Shown here: piece by piece, positions 7,618 to 15,063 of the stretch | Layout of the letters: every line of letters begins with the position of its first letter | Numbering within the stretch: the stretch's first letter is position 1 | NCBI RefSeq assembly: GCF_001640365.1 | Contig: NZ_LWMI01000008.1 | Span: 1 to 44,372, forward strand | DNA from: Candidatus Arsenophonus triatominarum | Lineage (GTDB): Bacteria > Pseudomonadota > Gammaproteobacteria > Enterobacterales > Enterobacteriaceae | Direction of reading: 5' to 3' | DNA length: 44,372 bases | Notes under the pieces: model-generated | Databases searched by the model: none | The model's input: only the letters and a program-made list of their open reading frames with translations | What the model was told of the DNA's origin: nothing | Position numbers and translations under genes: made by a program

Positions 7618-8383
7618 GGGTATGTAATCCGTTCCAGTTCTTTTTCATAGGGAGTTTGTCAGCCAGATACTGGTCATAAAGTCGCTGTGCGCCTTTTCTA
7701 AGTAAAACAGGGCGATAACTAATGAAACTATTCGCACCATGTGGGCTTATTTCGTTTTGTTTTTCGGTTAAATATTTATCCCGAGCGGTAGCGGCAACAC
7801 GCCAGCGTAAATTGTTACCGGATTTGCTTTCGTTATAGAGCCAGTTTTTCGCTGCAAGATAATGATTTATCTGTTGACTGTTTACCCCGTTAAGCATTTT
7901 GCTAAATTGGGTAGGGGTCATACCTTCTTTGAAGAGATTTTTAAGACAATCGTTTTCGGTTGAGAGGCTTTTGTTTTCCAGTAATAACTGTTCTTTCTCT
8001 TCTTCTGCACGAACAACCATGAGTGCCAGTTCTTTTGCTGTTGGTAGTAATGTTTGAGGTTGTAAAACACGTCTTTCACATTCAATAAAATACTGTCTGG
8101 CCTGTTTACCTTTTTCATTGCGCTCAACCATAGATAGTTCTTTCGCCATGTCGAGGGAAATGTGGTATTCCTTTGCCGGACGGCCTCCGAAGGGGTTTTC
8201 CCCAGAATTGGTGAAAACTATAAAGTCGATATTTTCAGCAAATCCATATTGCTTAATTCTGTTTTTTATCCACGTAGTGAAATCTTTTCCAATCTCCAAA
8301 AACGCATGTAAATCACGGGCATTAACCGTCTGGATTAATCCGCCGTTAATGTTTTTGGTTTCGATGTTGATTAAATTTGACAT
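7589..8383 (-). CDS. AntA/AntB-type antirepressor with KilAC domain
   Basis: A 264-residue phage antirepressor. Start chosen at 8383 (MSNLINIETKN), with GAGGAATAACCTT before it. The N-terminal AntA/AntB domain shows VNARDLHAFLEIGKDFTTWI and GRPAKEYHISLDMAKELSMVE, ending ARQYFIECER. A coiled linker follows, then a KilAC-type C-terminal DNA-binding region (MTPTQFSKMLNGVNSQQINHYL). Such proteins bind and disable CI-type repressors or modulate gene expression. The leader before the start repeats that of the 13402 gene almost base for base. It overlaps the helicase start, implying translational coupling. Confidence 0.88.
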   Translation of the reverse strand: MSNLINIETKNINGGLIQTVNARDLHAFLEIGKDFTTWIKNRIKQYGFAENIDFIVFTNSGENPFGGRPAKEYHISLDMAKELSMVERNEKGKQARQYFIECERRVLQPQTLLPTAKELALMVVRAEEEKEQLLLENKSLSTENDCLKNLFKEGMTPTQFSKMLNGVNSQQINHYLAAKNWLYNESKSGNNLRWRVAATARDKYLTEKQNEISPHGANSFISYRPVLLRKGAQRLYDQYLADKLPMKKNWNGLHTHDKTIQIVA

Positions 8384-8419
8384 AAGGTTATTCCTCAATA
8401 CTTAAATTGATGAAAGATT

Positions 8420-8437
8420 GCCCCTTTAAAAAGGGGC
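8420..8437 (-). terminator. GC-rich hairpin between antirepressor genes, attenuator-like
   Basis: GCCCCTTT (8420-8427) and AAAGGGGC (8430-8437) form a perfect eight-pair stem with a two-base spacer in the 65-bp gap between the Bro-N and AntA genes. On the leftward transcript it is followed by AATCTTTC, without a long U run, so full termination is uncertain. It could attenuate readthrough or stabilise the downstream message. Confidence 0.45.
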
Positions 8438-8448
8438 GTTAAGATTAA

Positions 8449-9213
8449 TTAGTGACGTTTTATGAAATGGGTCAATTCACCTTCGTACCACTGATCGGTG
8501 CGTGCGGTGATTATCCCGATTTGTTGATGGTGAAATTGTTCAAAAAGCTGTTTTATTTCCGCTAAAACGGTATTGATATTCTCACGCTTACGTAAAAGTC
8601 GTTTGATAACTTGCTTTTCAGCGTCATTAATAATCTGGCGTAATGACTCGGTGATGTAGTAAATGCGCCGACATTCGTCAGCCATTAAGGGTATATGCTC
8701 CACCTGAAAACGCTCCGGTGATGGCGTGCCAGTTACTTCGCGTAGTGCCAGCCACACCGCATTACTCCATGAACGCTCAAACCGGAAGCCATTCGTCATA
8801 CACCAGACTAAATGTGTTAAGTTACGAGTGTCTGAATGGCTAAAACGCTCTACGGCTTTTGGGTGGGGTTGAGGGGTAAAGTTAGGGCTTTGGTTAACGG
8901 CTTGTTTATCGAGAATATCCAGCACCCATTTTCTGAATTCTTTTGCTATAGGTGTACGCGCGAACATAGCGATTAGATGTGCACCTCGTAGAGAAAAAAT
9001 ACGAGTTCGCGCCTTTAAATTCGTCGAGAGAGTTGATTCGACTATCTCGGACATTCCTACAGAAAACTCGTCGGAATTTTGTTTATATAACATAGTTACT
9101 GCGTTGCTAGTTGCATACTGCAAAGCTCTAGCAAGTTCAGCGGAAGTAAACCAAATCTGCCCATTACGAGAAATAGTTTCAATTATAGTATTACGGAAAA
9201 CTAGAGTAGTCAT
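8449..9213 (-). CDS. Bro-N antirepressor with P22 Ant-like C-terminal domain
   Basis: A 254-residue antirepressor. Residues 1-110 are a Bro-N domain (MTTLVFRNTIIETISRNGQ, WFTSAELARALQY, RIFSLRGAHLIAMFARTPIAKEF). Residues 125-195 match P22AR_C (DTRNLTHLVWCMTNGFRFE, SNAVWLALREVTGTPSPE, FQVEHIPLMADECRRIYYI). The C-terminus is helical. P22 Ant and relatives inactivate CI by direct binding. Here the Shine-Dalgarno TTAAGAAGG lies 11 bases from the ATG and is complementary to part of the C4-like RNA upstream, so translation is probably silenced in the lysogen by that RNA. Confidence 0.9.
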   Translation of the reverse strand: MTTLVFRNTIIETISRNGQIWFTSAELARALQYATSNAVTMLYKQNSDEFSVGMSEIVESTLSTNLKARTRIFSLRGAHLIAMFARTPIAKEFRKWVLDILDKQAVNQSPNFTPQPHPKAVERFSHSDTRNLTHLVWCMTNGFRFERSWSNAVWLALREVTGTPSPERFQVEHIPLMADECRRIYYITESLRQIINDAEKQVIKRLLRKRENINTVLAEIKQLFEQFHHQQIGIITARTDQWYEGELTHFIKRH

Positions 9214-9224
9214 AGTAATGATTT

Positions 9225-9438
9225 CCTTCTTAAATTAGGATAATCACCACCGAGAGACGCTAACCTCTGATTGGTGGCGAACTGAATGGAGTTAGCGTTA
9301 CCGGCTAAGAAGGATCCCGGCGAGCCTTACGGCTCCCCCATCCAGCCCACCATTGATTCTTGATATGGCAGACTGACGCATAAAAAAAACACGCTGTTGG
9401 CGTGCTATGCGCCTTCTTAGTTACAGCGGAACGCTAAT
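9225..9438 (-). promoter_or_regulatory. Two copies of the C4 target sequence flanking the C4-like RNA
   Basis: On the transcribed strand, ATTAGCGTT (9438-9430) and CTAAGAAGG (9420-9412) lie upstream of the C4-like RNA. GTTAGCGT (9264-9257) and TAAGAAGG (9232-9225) lie downstream, the last being the Shine-Dalgarno of the Bro-N gene. The middle element carries the complements, CCTTCTTAG (9313-9305) and AACGCTAAC (9299-9291). The middle can therefore pair with either flank. Apart from these elements and the Icd-like remnant, the 352-bp gap 9214-9565 holds no gene I can support. Confidence 0.75.
9272..9352 (-). ncRNA. c4: C4-type antisense RNA
   Basis: The 81-base segment folds as the C4 RNA of P1/P7-type immI operons. 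UGGUGG and CCACCA close the ends, CUGGAUGG pairs with CCAUUCAG inside, and GAGCC-GUAA-GGCUC is an internal hairpin. Two unpaired stretches (CCUUCUUAG and AACGCUAAC) are complementary to the Shine-Dalgarno region of the antirepressor just downstream. C4 RNAs are cut from the leader of the ant operon and block ant translation to keep lysogeny. Fold and complementarity are seen by eye; processing is inferred. Confidence 0.75.
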
Positions 9439-9498
9439 CCCGACATCTGATTTTGCAGATGCAAGTAAACTATAGCGCATGGTTTCTTCTTTCGTCAA
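9298..9498 (-). pseudogene. Icd-like (host cell division inhibitor-type) reading frame with internal stop
   Basis: A frame starting at TTG 9498 or ATG 9480 reads MRYSLLASAKSDVGISVPL, the signature start of Icd/Ash-like proteins found before phage ant genes. It meets TAA at 9421, and the same frame then continues through SAISRINGGLDGGAVRLAG to a stop at 9298. In P1, icd overlaps the C4-regulated ant leader and blocks cell division. The internal stop leaves only a 19-25 residue peptide, so the gene is probably dead or retained only for its RNA. Confidence 0.5.
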
Positions 9499-9565
9499 TA
9501 GTGATTTAAAAGGTCAATGTTTTACTATGCTGCTGTAATTCCGTTCATCATGACGCTCAGCAATT

Positions 9566-10048
9566 TTATGAATTTGTTGTTAATAAAATATTCTCTACGT
9601 CTATGAACTCTCTAAGTTTATTTGTAGCGTTAATTATTTCAGAAGGCTCGAGCTTCAGCTCTGTTTTTGCAAAATCGAGTAACATAAGCCCCGCATTAAT
9701 CCTATCGGTAAATTCTTGTTGATGAGTTATTACGTTATAATTACAGGCCGTTGTAGCTCTATTTTTTTCGATAATTGTTTCTTTCTTAAGCCACACAGCG
9801 TAGCGGATAGCTAATGTTTCTACAGCCCAAGTTCCTGATTCAACACCACCATGCATTATTTGTACTGAACTTTTACCCAATACTTTTATTATTATGGAAA
9901 TCCCTTTGCTTCTGACAAAGTTTGATGGCCGCTGAGATTCTGTCGCTTTACCTTGTGCAACGGCGGCACGGTGTAGATCATTTAGACAATATCGTCCGAA
10001 AGCGTCTTGGCGTACAATGGTATTTTCGATAACAACTAATTTAGACAT
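9566..10048 (-). CDS. KilA-N domain protein, phage antirepressor-type
   Basis: A 160-residue KilA-N domain protein. The start MSKLVVIENTIVRQD is followed by the domain core: FGRYCLNDLHRAAVAQG, SQRPSNFVRSKGI, then GTWAVETLAIRYAVWLKKE, a variant of the usual Y-V-x-x-L-A-x-x-Y-A-x-W element. The C-terminal third (FTDRINAGLMLLDFAKTEL to FIDVENILL) is a helical domain. KilA-N proteins bind DNA and often act as antirepressors; P1 KilA is toxic to the host. The leader GTTTAACTACGGAGG is shared with the decayed gene at 3828. Confidence 0.85.
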   Translation of the reverse strand: MSKLVVIENTIVRQDAFGRYCLNDLHRAAVAQGKATESQRPSNFVRSKGISIIIKVLGKSSVQIMHGGVESGTWAVETLAIRYAVWLKKETIIEKNRATTACNYNVITHQQEFTDRINAGLMLLDFAKTELKLEPSEIINATNKLREFIDVENILLTTNS

Positions 10049-10107
10049 AAGAGTATGCCTCCGTAGTTAAACAAGGGGATCAACAAGATAAGTTACTTAA
10101 ATGGTTT

Positions 10108-10389
10108 TCAACGGATAGAGGGTAAGATGCTGCTTAAATTCTGACTGTCCAGGACGATGACCTGATGACCCAGGGCAAAAAGCCGTGCGTGTTCGCGCAA
10201 TTGGTAGGGAGTGGGCTTTTCGCCCGGTGCTTTGCACTCCACAAAAATAATGTTGCCATTGGGCAGCGCGACTAATCGGTCAGGCACGCCTCGTCGTCCG
10301 GGGGAAACAAATTTATAGGCAATGCCGCCGATTTTTTGCACTTCACGCACCAAATATTTTTCGATGCTTTTTTCCCTGATTAACCGCAT
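10108..10389 (-). CDS. VRR-NUC domain nuclease
   Basis: A 93-residue stand-alone VRR-NUC (PD-(D/E)XK) nuclease. The catalytic motif is complete: an N-terminal E in EKYLVREVQKIGG, RGVPDRLVALPNG with the Asp, FVECKAPGEKPT with the E-x-K pair, then QLREHARL. Phage members resolve branched or Holliday-type DNA. It overlaps the ANR gene by 10 bases and lies beside the polymerase, so it belongs to the replication and recombination module. Confidence 0.93.
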   Translation of the reverse strand: MRLIREKSIEKYLVREVQKIGGIAYKFVSPGRRGVPDRLVALPNGNIIFVECKAPGEKPTPYQLREHARLFALGHQVIVLDSQNLSSILPSIR

Positions 10390-10601
10390 GAATACATCCT
10401 TTTAATATTTTCCCGTTTTATTTGCATCAGGCAAAAATCGGCACGGTTCTCACTCCAGATACGGTTATTGCGATTACGCGCCAGCCGATTTGCCTGTGAC
10501 CATGCGCGTGCGGCTTCATGGTATCGTCCGGACTGCTCAAGGTGAACTGCATCCTGTGCCGCCTTAAAATAAAGTGGGCTGTCGTTTTTTATAAAGGCCA
10601 T
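10380..10601 (-). CDS. ANR family small regulator
   Basis: A 73-residue protein with the ANR (AraC negative regulator) signature: FKAAQDAVHLEQSGRYHEAA, AWSQANRLARNRNNRIWSENRADFC. ANR proteins of enteric pathogens bind AraC-type activators; phage homologues are common but their targets are unknown. It lies between polymerase and VRR-NUC and overlaps the latter by 10 bases, so the two are likely coupled. It may let the phage affect host AraC-family regulation, which is inference. Confidence 0.75.
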   Translation of the reverse strand: MAFIKNDSPLYFKAAQDAVHLEQSGRYHEAARAWSQANRLARNRNNRIWSENRADFCLMQIKRENIKRMYSCG

Positions 10602-10627
10602 GATGTTTGTTTTATCCTGTGTATTAT

Positions 10628-12691
10628 TTATTCCTTGCGATATCGATAAGTCTCAAACCCAGCTGCACTAAGCGGTAAATCAAAAGCCCAGTAAGGCTTG
10701 GCACTTAATAGTATGCTTAACCCCTCAGCGGAAAATTGTGGGGTATTTGGCGCTTCGCTGATAATCTCATCATGGACGGTTAAGACAATCTCATAACCCG
10801 CCTTTTCAATAGACGGCATGTTACAGGCTAATACATCCCGAGCGGCCGCCTGACAGATATTCTCTGTAATTTTCCCCCCGTAGGTTTTTAGCCTTTCCCA
10901 TTTTCGGCTGTAGGGATTAGTTCCCATGTAGGTAATCTGTCCATTCTCTATTCGTGCAGAAGGGTAGCAAAGACTACGACCTGATGGTGAACAAATCCTG
11001 AGCCAGCTTTTATCGCGACGAACGCTAAGTTTACGGCACTTAAACGCTATCCCTGGTGAACGAATGGCCTGTTTTACTGTCTCTTCAATATCGTACCAGA
11101 ATGATACGGTTTGCGGATGGGCATTGCGCCACATGCGCTTAAGGGCATCGCAGGTAACAAAAACCTTTTCGCTGAGGCCATAAGTTTTATCCGTTTCAAC
11201 GGATTTTTGATACCAGCGCATTGCCTCTCGCTTAACGCTAGGCGGTATGTTAGGTAATGCGGCTTCCGCCAGTTCATCTAAATCCAGCCCGTAGGCGAGG
11301 GCGAACGTTAGAAATGCCGCAACCCCACCGCCATAGCCTAAGCCTAACTCCATTACCTTACCGATTTGTCGTTGAGCTTTAGTGACGTTCTCAGGTAAAA
11401 GATTAAACGCGCGCGCGTAGGCGAGTTTATAGAGGTCATCGCCTTTGCCGTTATCAAATTCGCTAAAAGCATTGACTTTCCAGTTTTCGCCCGCCAGCCA
11501 TGCCAACATGCGACCTTCAATATTGGATAAATCGGAAATAACCAGCTTCTTACCCTGTGGGGCAATAATACATCCTCTAAGCGCAGAACTGGTCAGTTGC
11601 ATAATGTCATCGCAAATCAGCTCGGCGCAACCGGCTTTTAACGCCTCAATACCGTTATCAATGGTGTTTGTGTCAAGCGTAGGTCTGGGAAGATTATCCG
11701 GTTGGAAAATCCGCCCCGCCCAACGTCCAGTGCGTGAGGCACCGCAGAATTGTTTAGTCCCGCGAAGTCGTCCATCTGCACTCACCGATTTCAACAGCGC
11801 TTTATATTTACTGGTGCTGGTTGTGCACGATTGCAGCCGAACTGACAACAATTCGCGTAAAGCCCGTGGAATATCAGGGTCACTAACGCGTCGCTGTAGC
11901 GTGCTGGCTTGCATATCCGGTAATGTGATACCAAATGACGCGGTGATATGCTGTAGCAGCGCATCGCGTTGGGTCGCAGCCTGTACAGCGTTACCTGTTA
12001 ATTGCTGTGTGACGGTTGATAACCGTTTCTGCTCGCTTTCAACCGCGGTCAAAGCGCTTTTCGCCAGTTCAACATCCATACACATCCCTCGGCGATTAAT
12101 TCTTTGGTCTAACTGCCATAACGTTGTTTCATTAAAATTCATATTCCAACGCGGTAAATGTTGATAAATCTCGCGCATGGCTAAAATATCAGAGCCAGCG
12201 TATTGCTTAAAACGTTGCCACTCTTCAAAATGTGTTACCGCCGTGGCGCGTTGTATTTTGCTGTTTTTAGGGCGTGGTTTGCAAAATAATTGTATGAGCG
12301 CTTTACCCTCTTTATTTTTGGTTTTATCGCTATTGACGTTGAAGATATCGCAAAGCGAACCAAGTGCGCCAGGTAAGCCATGTGCCAGTGCTTGTACTAA
12401 TGTGTCATGAACGCGGGATAGGGGTAAGTCAATATTTAACACGTGTTGTAAAAGTACCGTATCAAACATACCGCCATTATGCCAAACGGTTAAAATCTCT
12501 GGGTCGTCAAAACAGGTTTTTAAATCCTTTGGCATCGTTTTATCTTGCGTCACATCCCAAACCTTTACGGGTTCATGGTTGCACGCATAGGCAAAAAGTA
12601 ATATTTCTGCATTTTCAGCGTAGCGATGCGTGCCACAATTAATCGGGATGTCGCTGTAGGTTTCTAAATCGCAAAATAGTAAATTTTGCAT
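10628..12691 (-). CDS. Phage DNA polymerase, family A, with 3'-5' exonuclease
   Basis: A 687-residue replicative polymerase of the phage family A type. The exonuclease domain has DLETYSD (D8/E10), HNGGMFDT and [13 protein letters not shown]. The polymerase domain has motif [19 protein letters not shown] (about 382-392), motif [17 protein letters not shown] (about 440), and motif C TVHDE (about 637). There is no 5'-3' exonuclease domain, as usual for phage enzymes. With the VapE-type primase-helicase, DUF2815 and helicase it suggests a largely self-sufficient replisome. All key residues are present. Confidence 0.95.
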   Translation of the reverse strand: MQNLLFCDLETYSDIPINCGTHRYAENAEILLFAYACNHEPVKVWDVTQDKTMPKDLKTCFDDPEILTVWHNGGMFDTVLLQHVLNIDLPLSRVHDTLVQALAHGLPGALGSLCDIFNVNSDKTKNKEGKALIQLFCKPRPKNSKIQRATAVTHFEEWQRFKQYAGSDILAMREIYQHLPRWNMNFNETTLWQLDQRINRRGMCMDVELAKSALTAVESEQKRLSTVTQQLTGNAVQAATQRDALLQHITASFGITLPDMQASTLQRRVSDPDIPRALRELLSVRLQSCTTSTSKYKALLKSVSADGRLRGTKQFCGASRTGRWAGRIFQPDNLPRPTLDTNTIDNGIEALKAGCAELICDDIMQLTSSALRGCIIAPQGKKLVISDLSNIEGRMLAWLAGENWKVNAFSEFDNGKGDDLYKLAYARAFNLLPENVTKAQRQIGKVMELGLGYGGGVAAFLTFALAYGLDLDELAEAALPNIPPSVKREAMRWYQKSVETDKTYGLSEKVFVTCDALKRMWRNAHPQTVSFWYDIEETVKQAIRSPGIAFKCRKLSVRRDKSWLRICSPSGRSLCYPSARIENGQITYMGTNPYSRKWERLKTYGGKITENICQAAARDVLACNMPSIEKAGYEIVLTVHDEIISEAPNTPQFSAEGLSILLSAKPYWAFDLPLSAAGFETYRYRKE

Positions 12692-12703
12692 AATCTATCC
12701 TTA

Positions 12704-13402
12704 TCAGGCGGTAACGGAAAAACGCCCCATTTTAGGGTGATACCACTGACTGCCACGTTTCTCAGACTCAAGCATCGTCTTGTCCAGCGCGTATTTAAAT
12801 GCTTCTTCCTCAACTACCGACATTTGGGTAATCTGTCCGCCTGGTGCAACATGGGGCACTTTTTTGCAAGGCACATTCCACGCCATGACTAACTGGCGAC
12901 ATTTCGCATCGCTCAAGCCATACTTTGTTTTAAGATAGCTATAGCCCTGGAAACCTGCTGGGATAGTGCCTTGCTTGATGTGCTCGATTTCTTCCGAGAC
13001 TTGTTCTACCTGATGCTCGATACTCTTTAACCGTCGCTCCTGTGCAACGTTAGCTAATGCCATTGCTGCAATAATTTCATTGGCGCTTTGTGGTTTACTT
13101 TGCTGCTCCAGTTTATCAATCAGCGAGCGGCGAACAGCTTTTGACTCACGGGCAGCGACGCGGAGCGCTTGCTTAAGCATCATTTCGATAATTTCAATAT
13201 CAGCGCCGTTTTTTTGACCTACAAAAATTTTGTAGGTCTCTCCTTCCAGTTCATCTTTAATGCGATCGATGAAGACGTTATTTCTAATCGGTGGCTCACC
13301 ATATTCTTTTCGTGTTTCATTAACCATGACCAGTAATTGTTGTGAATCGATCGTTTCACTGCCGGATAGTGTGATATTTTGTGCGTTCATTAAATTTTGC
13401 AT
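12704..13402 (-). CDS. Rha-like phage regulatory protein
   Basis: A 232-residue protein; start at 13402 (MQNLMNAQNITL), with GAGGAATTTCTAC upstream. The N-terminal 100 residues resemble Rha-type phage regulators (IDSQQLLVMVNETRKEYGE, NNVFIDRIKDELEGE, MLKQALRVAARESKAVRR). A coiled coil follows (ERRLKSIEHQVEQVSEEIEHI), then a compact C-terminal domain (YSYLKTKYGLSDAKCRQLV, WNVPCKKVPHV). It sits directly upstream of the polymerase, and its leader matches that of the 8383 gene. The first actively translated gene of the replication half, it probably regulates expression; function is inferred from the weak Rha similarity. Confidence 0.6.
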   Translation of the reverse strand: MQNLMNAQNITLSGSETIDSQQLLVMVNETRKEYGEPPIRNNVFIDRIKDELEGETYKIFVGQKNGADIEIIEMMLKQALRVAARESKAVRRSLIDKLEQQSKPQSANEIIAAMALANVAQERRLKSIEHQVEQVSEEIEHIKQGTIPAGFQGYSYLKTKYGLSDAKCRQLVMAWNVPCKKVPHVAPGGQITQMSVVEEEAFKYALDKTMLESEKRGSQWYHPKMGRFSVTA

Positions 13403-13436
13403 GTAGAAATTCCTCAAAGTTAATTGATGAAAGATT

Positions 13437-13465
13437 TTGCAGATTGAGCCCTAAACCCGTTATAC
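13437..13465 (+). promoter_or_regulatory. Sigma-70 promoter of the DUF1640 gene
   Basis: TTGCAG (13437-13442), a 17-base spacer and TTATAC (13460-13465) precede a ribosome site GGGAGG and ATG 13493. It points away from the leftward operon, so this gene does not depend on PL and may be expressed from the prophage. Confidence 0.6.
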
Positions 13466-13492
13466 TTACCTAAATACGGGAGGATTATTACT

Positions 13493-13852
13493 ATGGGTCA
13501 AGTTGCATTTGATACATTACAAGCGTCAGAAGAACTAGAAGGTGCTGGCATTTCCAGAGAACAAGCTAGGGCTATTTCACTGGTAGTACGTAAATCGCAT
13601 GAGGTTGCTGATGTGGCAACTAAAGCTGATATTGTTGAGGTAAACCGCAATATTGCTGATGTCCGTAAAGACTTATCGGCTGAGATTGCTGATGTCCGTA
13701 AAGATATTGCTCAGATAGATAAGCGCCTGGATTTTTCAGAAAAACGTTTTGATAGATTAGAACAAAAATTTGATCGCCTGCAATGGTTCTTATTGGCGGG
13801 TATTCTTGGCTTACTATTTAAAGAAATAATTCCTAAATTATGGGGCGGTTAA
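13493..13852 (+). CDS. DUF1640 (CCDC90-like) coiled-coil membrane protein
   Basis: A 119-residue protein of the DUF1640/CCDC90 type. The N-terminus MGQVAFDTLQASEELEGAG and ISREQARAIS matches the family's helical head. A KADI element and heptads follow, including two copies of IADVRKD from a roughly 20-bp DNA duplication, then KRFDRLEQKFDRLQ. A C-terminal transmembrane helix is WFLLAGILGLLF. Oligomeric coiled coil anchored in the inner membrane is the likely form. It lies on the opposite strand inside the early operon with its own promoter, as a moron would. A lysogeny-stage role is inferred. Confidence 0.75.
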   Translation: MGQVAFDTLQASEELEGAGISREQARAISLVVRKSHEVADVATKADIVEVNRNIADVRKDLSAEIADVRKDIAQIDKRLDFSEKRFDRLEQKFDRLQWFLLAGILGLLFKEIIPKLWGG

Positions 13853-13888
13853 TTTTCTCAATATGCCAGTAATAAGCGTGTTGATTGC

Positions 13889-14122
13889 TTAAATGTTTCT
13901 TTTAAGGCTGTCAACGTCTTGAGCAATACTGTGTAATAAAACTGAGATTTTCTCTCTGATAATTACTGCAATCCTGATTTTTTCAATAAAAACACCTTGT
14001 ATTTCTATATGTTTAGTCTTGATTGTTGTTATTTTGTGTAATCCATAAATTGCTGTTTTCAAGGCCTCAATATCTTTTAATACTGAATCCATAGAGGCTT
14101 CTTTTCCCGTAAGATAATTCAT
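13889..14122 (-). CDS. Hypothetical phage protein (77 aa)
   Basis: A 77-residue protein starting MNYLTGKEASMDSVLKDIEAL, with AAGGAATAAAGG directly before the ATG. It is predicted nearly all helical (LKTAIYGLHKI, FIEKIRIAVIIREKISVLL, IAQDVDSLKRNI), perhaps a small coiled coil. It converges on the DUF1640 gene with a 36-bp gap. I do not recognise it. Confidence 0.55.
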   Translation of the reverse strand: MNYLTGKEASMDSVLKDIEALKTAIYGLHKITTIKTKHIEIQGVFIEKIRIAVIIREKISVLLHSIAQDVDSLKRNI

Positions 14123-14168
14123 CCTTTATTCCTTGATTGTGCCTTTAACATTTACATAGCCCACCATT

Positions 14169-14363
14169 TTACCGATGGCTCTTTGCCAATCGCTTATTCT
14201 CTTTTTTCAGGTATTTGTTTTCTTCTGCCAGTAGTTGGATCATATTGATTAATGTTTTGGTTTCTTCATCGGCGTAAACGGGTTGTTCCAGGTTAAGCAG
14301 ATAATGGTGGTTGTTACAGGGATTAGTGAGCGTAATGGTTCTACACATATTATCTAAGTTCAT
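14169..14363 (-). CDS. Hypothetical phage protein (64 aa)
   Basis: A 64-residue protein with a strong ribosome site, GAGGAGGCTTAAAC before ATG 14363. It begins MNLDNMCRTITLTNPCNNHH and ends in a basic leucine-zipper-like helix (LIQLLAEENK-type MIQLLAEENKYLKKENKRL). The helix suggests dimerisation. It lies between DUF2815 and the 14122 gene in the same operon. No family recognised. Confidence 0.6.
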   Translation of the reverse strand: MNLDNMCRTITLTNPCNNHHYLLNLEQPVYADEETKTLINMIQLLAEENKYLKKENKRLAKSHR

Positions 14364-14496
14364 GTTTAAGCCTCCTCGGGTTATTTACACTTTACATATC
14401 AAATTTTCCTTAAGATAAATTGAGTAAAAATTACTCATATTTTTGAGCGGTGCCTGATTATTTCACTACCTCAGGCCGCGGTAGTTCCCCGGTGTT

Positions 14497-15048
14497 TTAA
14501 AAGGCTATATCTTCTTCCTCAGCCATGCTCAGGTCGTCAAACTCTTCAACGGAGGCCACGCTTCCACCACTAAACGCATCGCCATCACGGAAAAACTGAA
14601 CACCTCTTAATGAGGCGGAGACGCCTTTACCGTTATTGTCATAGGCGTAAAATTCAATGGTGGCGTTAACGTAGCAGCCTGAGTAGGGACGACCATCTTG
14701 TGCCGTCAGGGGTGAAGTATTGCGGTCAATCACTAACGGACGGGATTTATTACTGGCGCTGATATACAAGTTTTCGGCGTACCCGTCGTACTCTTTACTA
14801 TCCCCATCGCGTAAGCAAAAACGGTTAGGGTTATTGCAAATGCTGTTATAGATTTTTTCGATATCCTTGGTGCCCCATTTCTCGCCAATCACGTGTTTGA
14901 TCCCGGTTTTGATTTCCTCAATCAGGTCAGTACGATTTTTGGCGATTAGGAAAGTGGCACGGTATTTAAATTCACTCTGACCACTAAACTGAGAAGGTTC
15001 AAATAAATCGGGAAAAGCCAGACGTACGTTGTTTAATTTGATTTTCAT
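14497..15048 (-). CDS. DUF2815 single-stranded DNA-binding-like protein
   Basis: A 183-residue DUF2815 protein. ATG 15048 is preferred over GTG 15051 because AAAGG lies at good distance. It has the family start KIKLNNVRLAFPDLFEP, the fold core YRATFLIAK, SGCYVNATIEFYAYDN and VSASLRGVQFFRDGDAF, and a strongly acidic tail (DDLSMAEEEDIAF) as in phage ssDNA-binding proteins. It probably coats ssDNA during replication and recruits the polymerase through the tail. It lies directly after DUF2800, with which it usually occurs. Confidence 0.88.
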   Translation of the reverse strand: MKIKLNNVRLAFPDLFEPSQFSGQSEFKYRATFLIAKNRTDLIEEIKTGIKHVIGEKWGTKDIEKIYNSICNNPNRFCLRDGDSKEYDGYAENLYISASNKSRPLVIDRNTSPLTAQDGRPYSGCYVNATIEFYAYDNNGKGVSASLRGVQFFRDGDAFSGGSVASVEEFDDLSMAEEEDIAF

Positions 15049-15063
15049 CACGTTACCTTTTAA

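Noticed and set aside
11445..12164. Long rightward open frame of 239 codons inside the DNA polymerase gene
   Set aside because: The opposite strand encodes exonuclease and polymerase motifs throughout, and this frame has no recognisable protein features.
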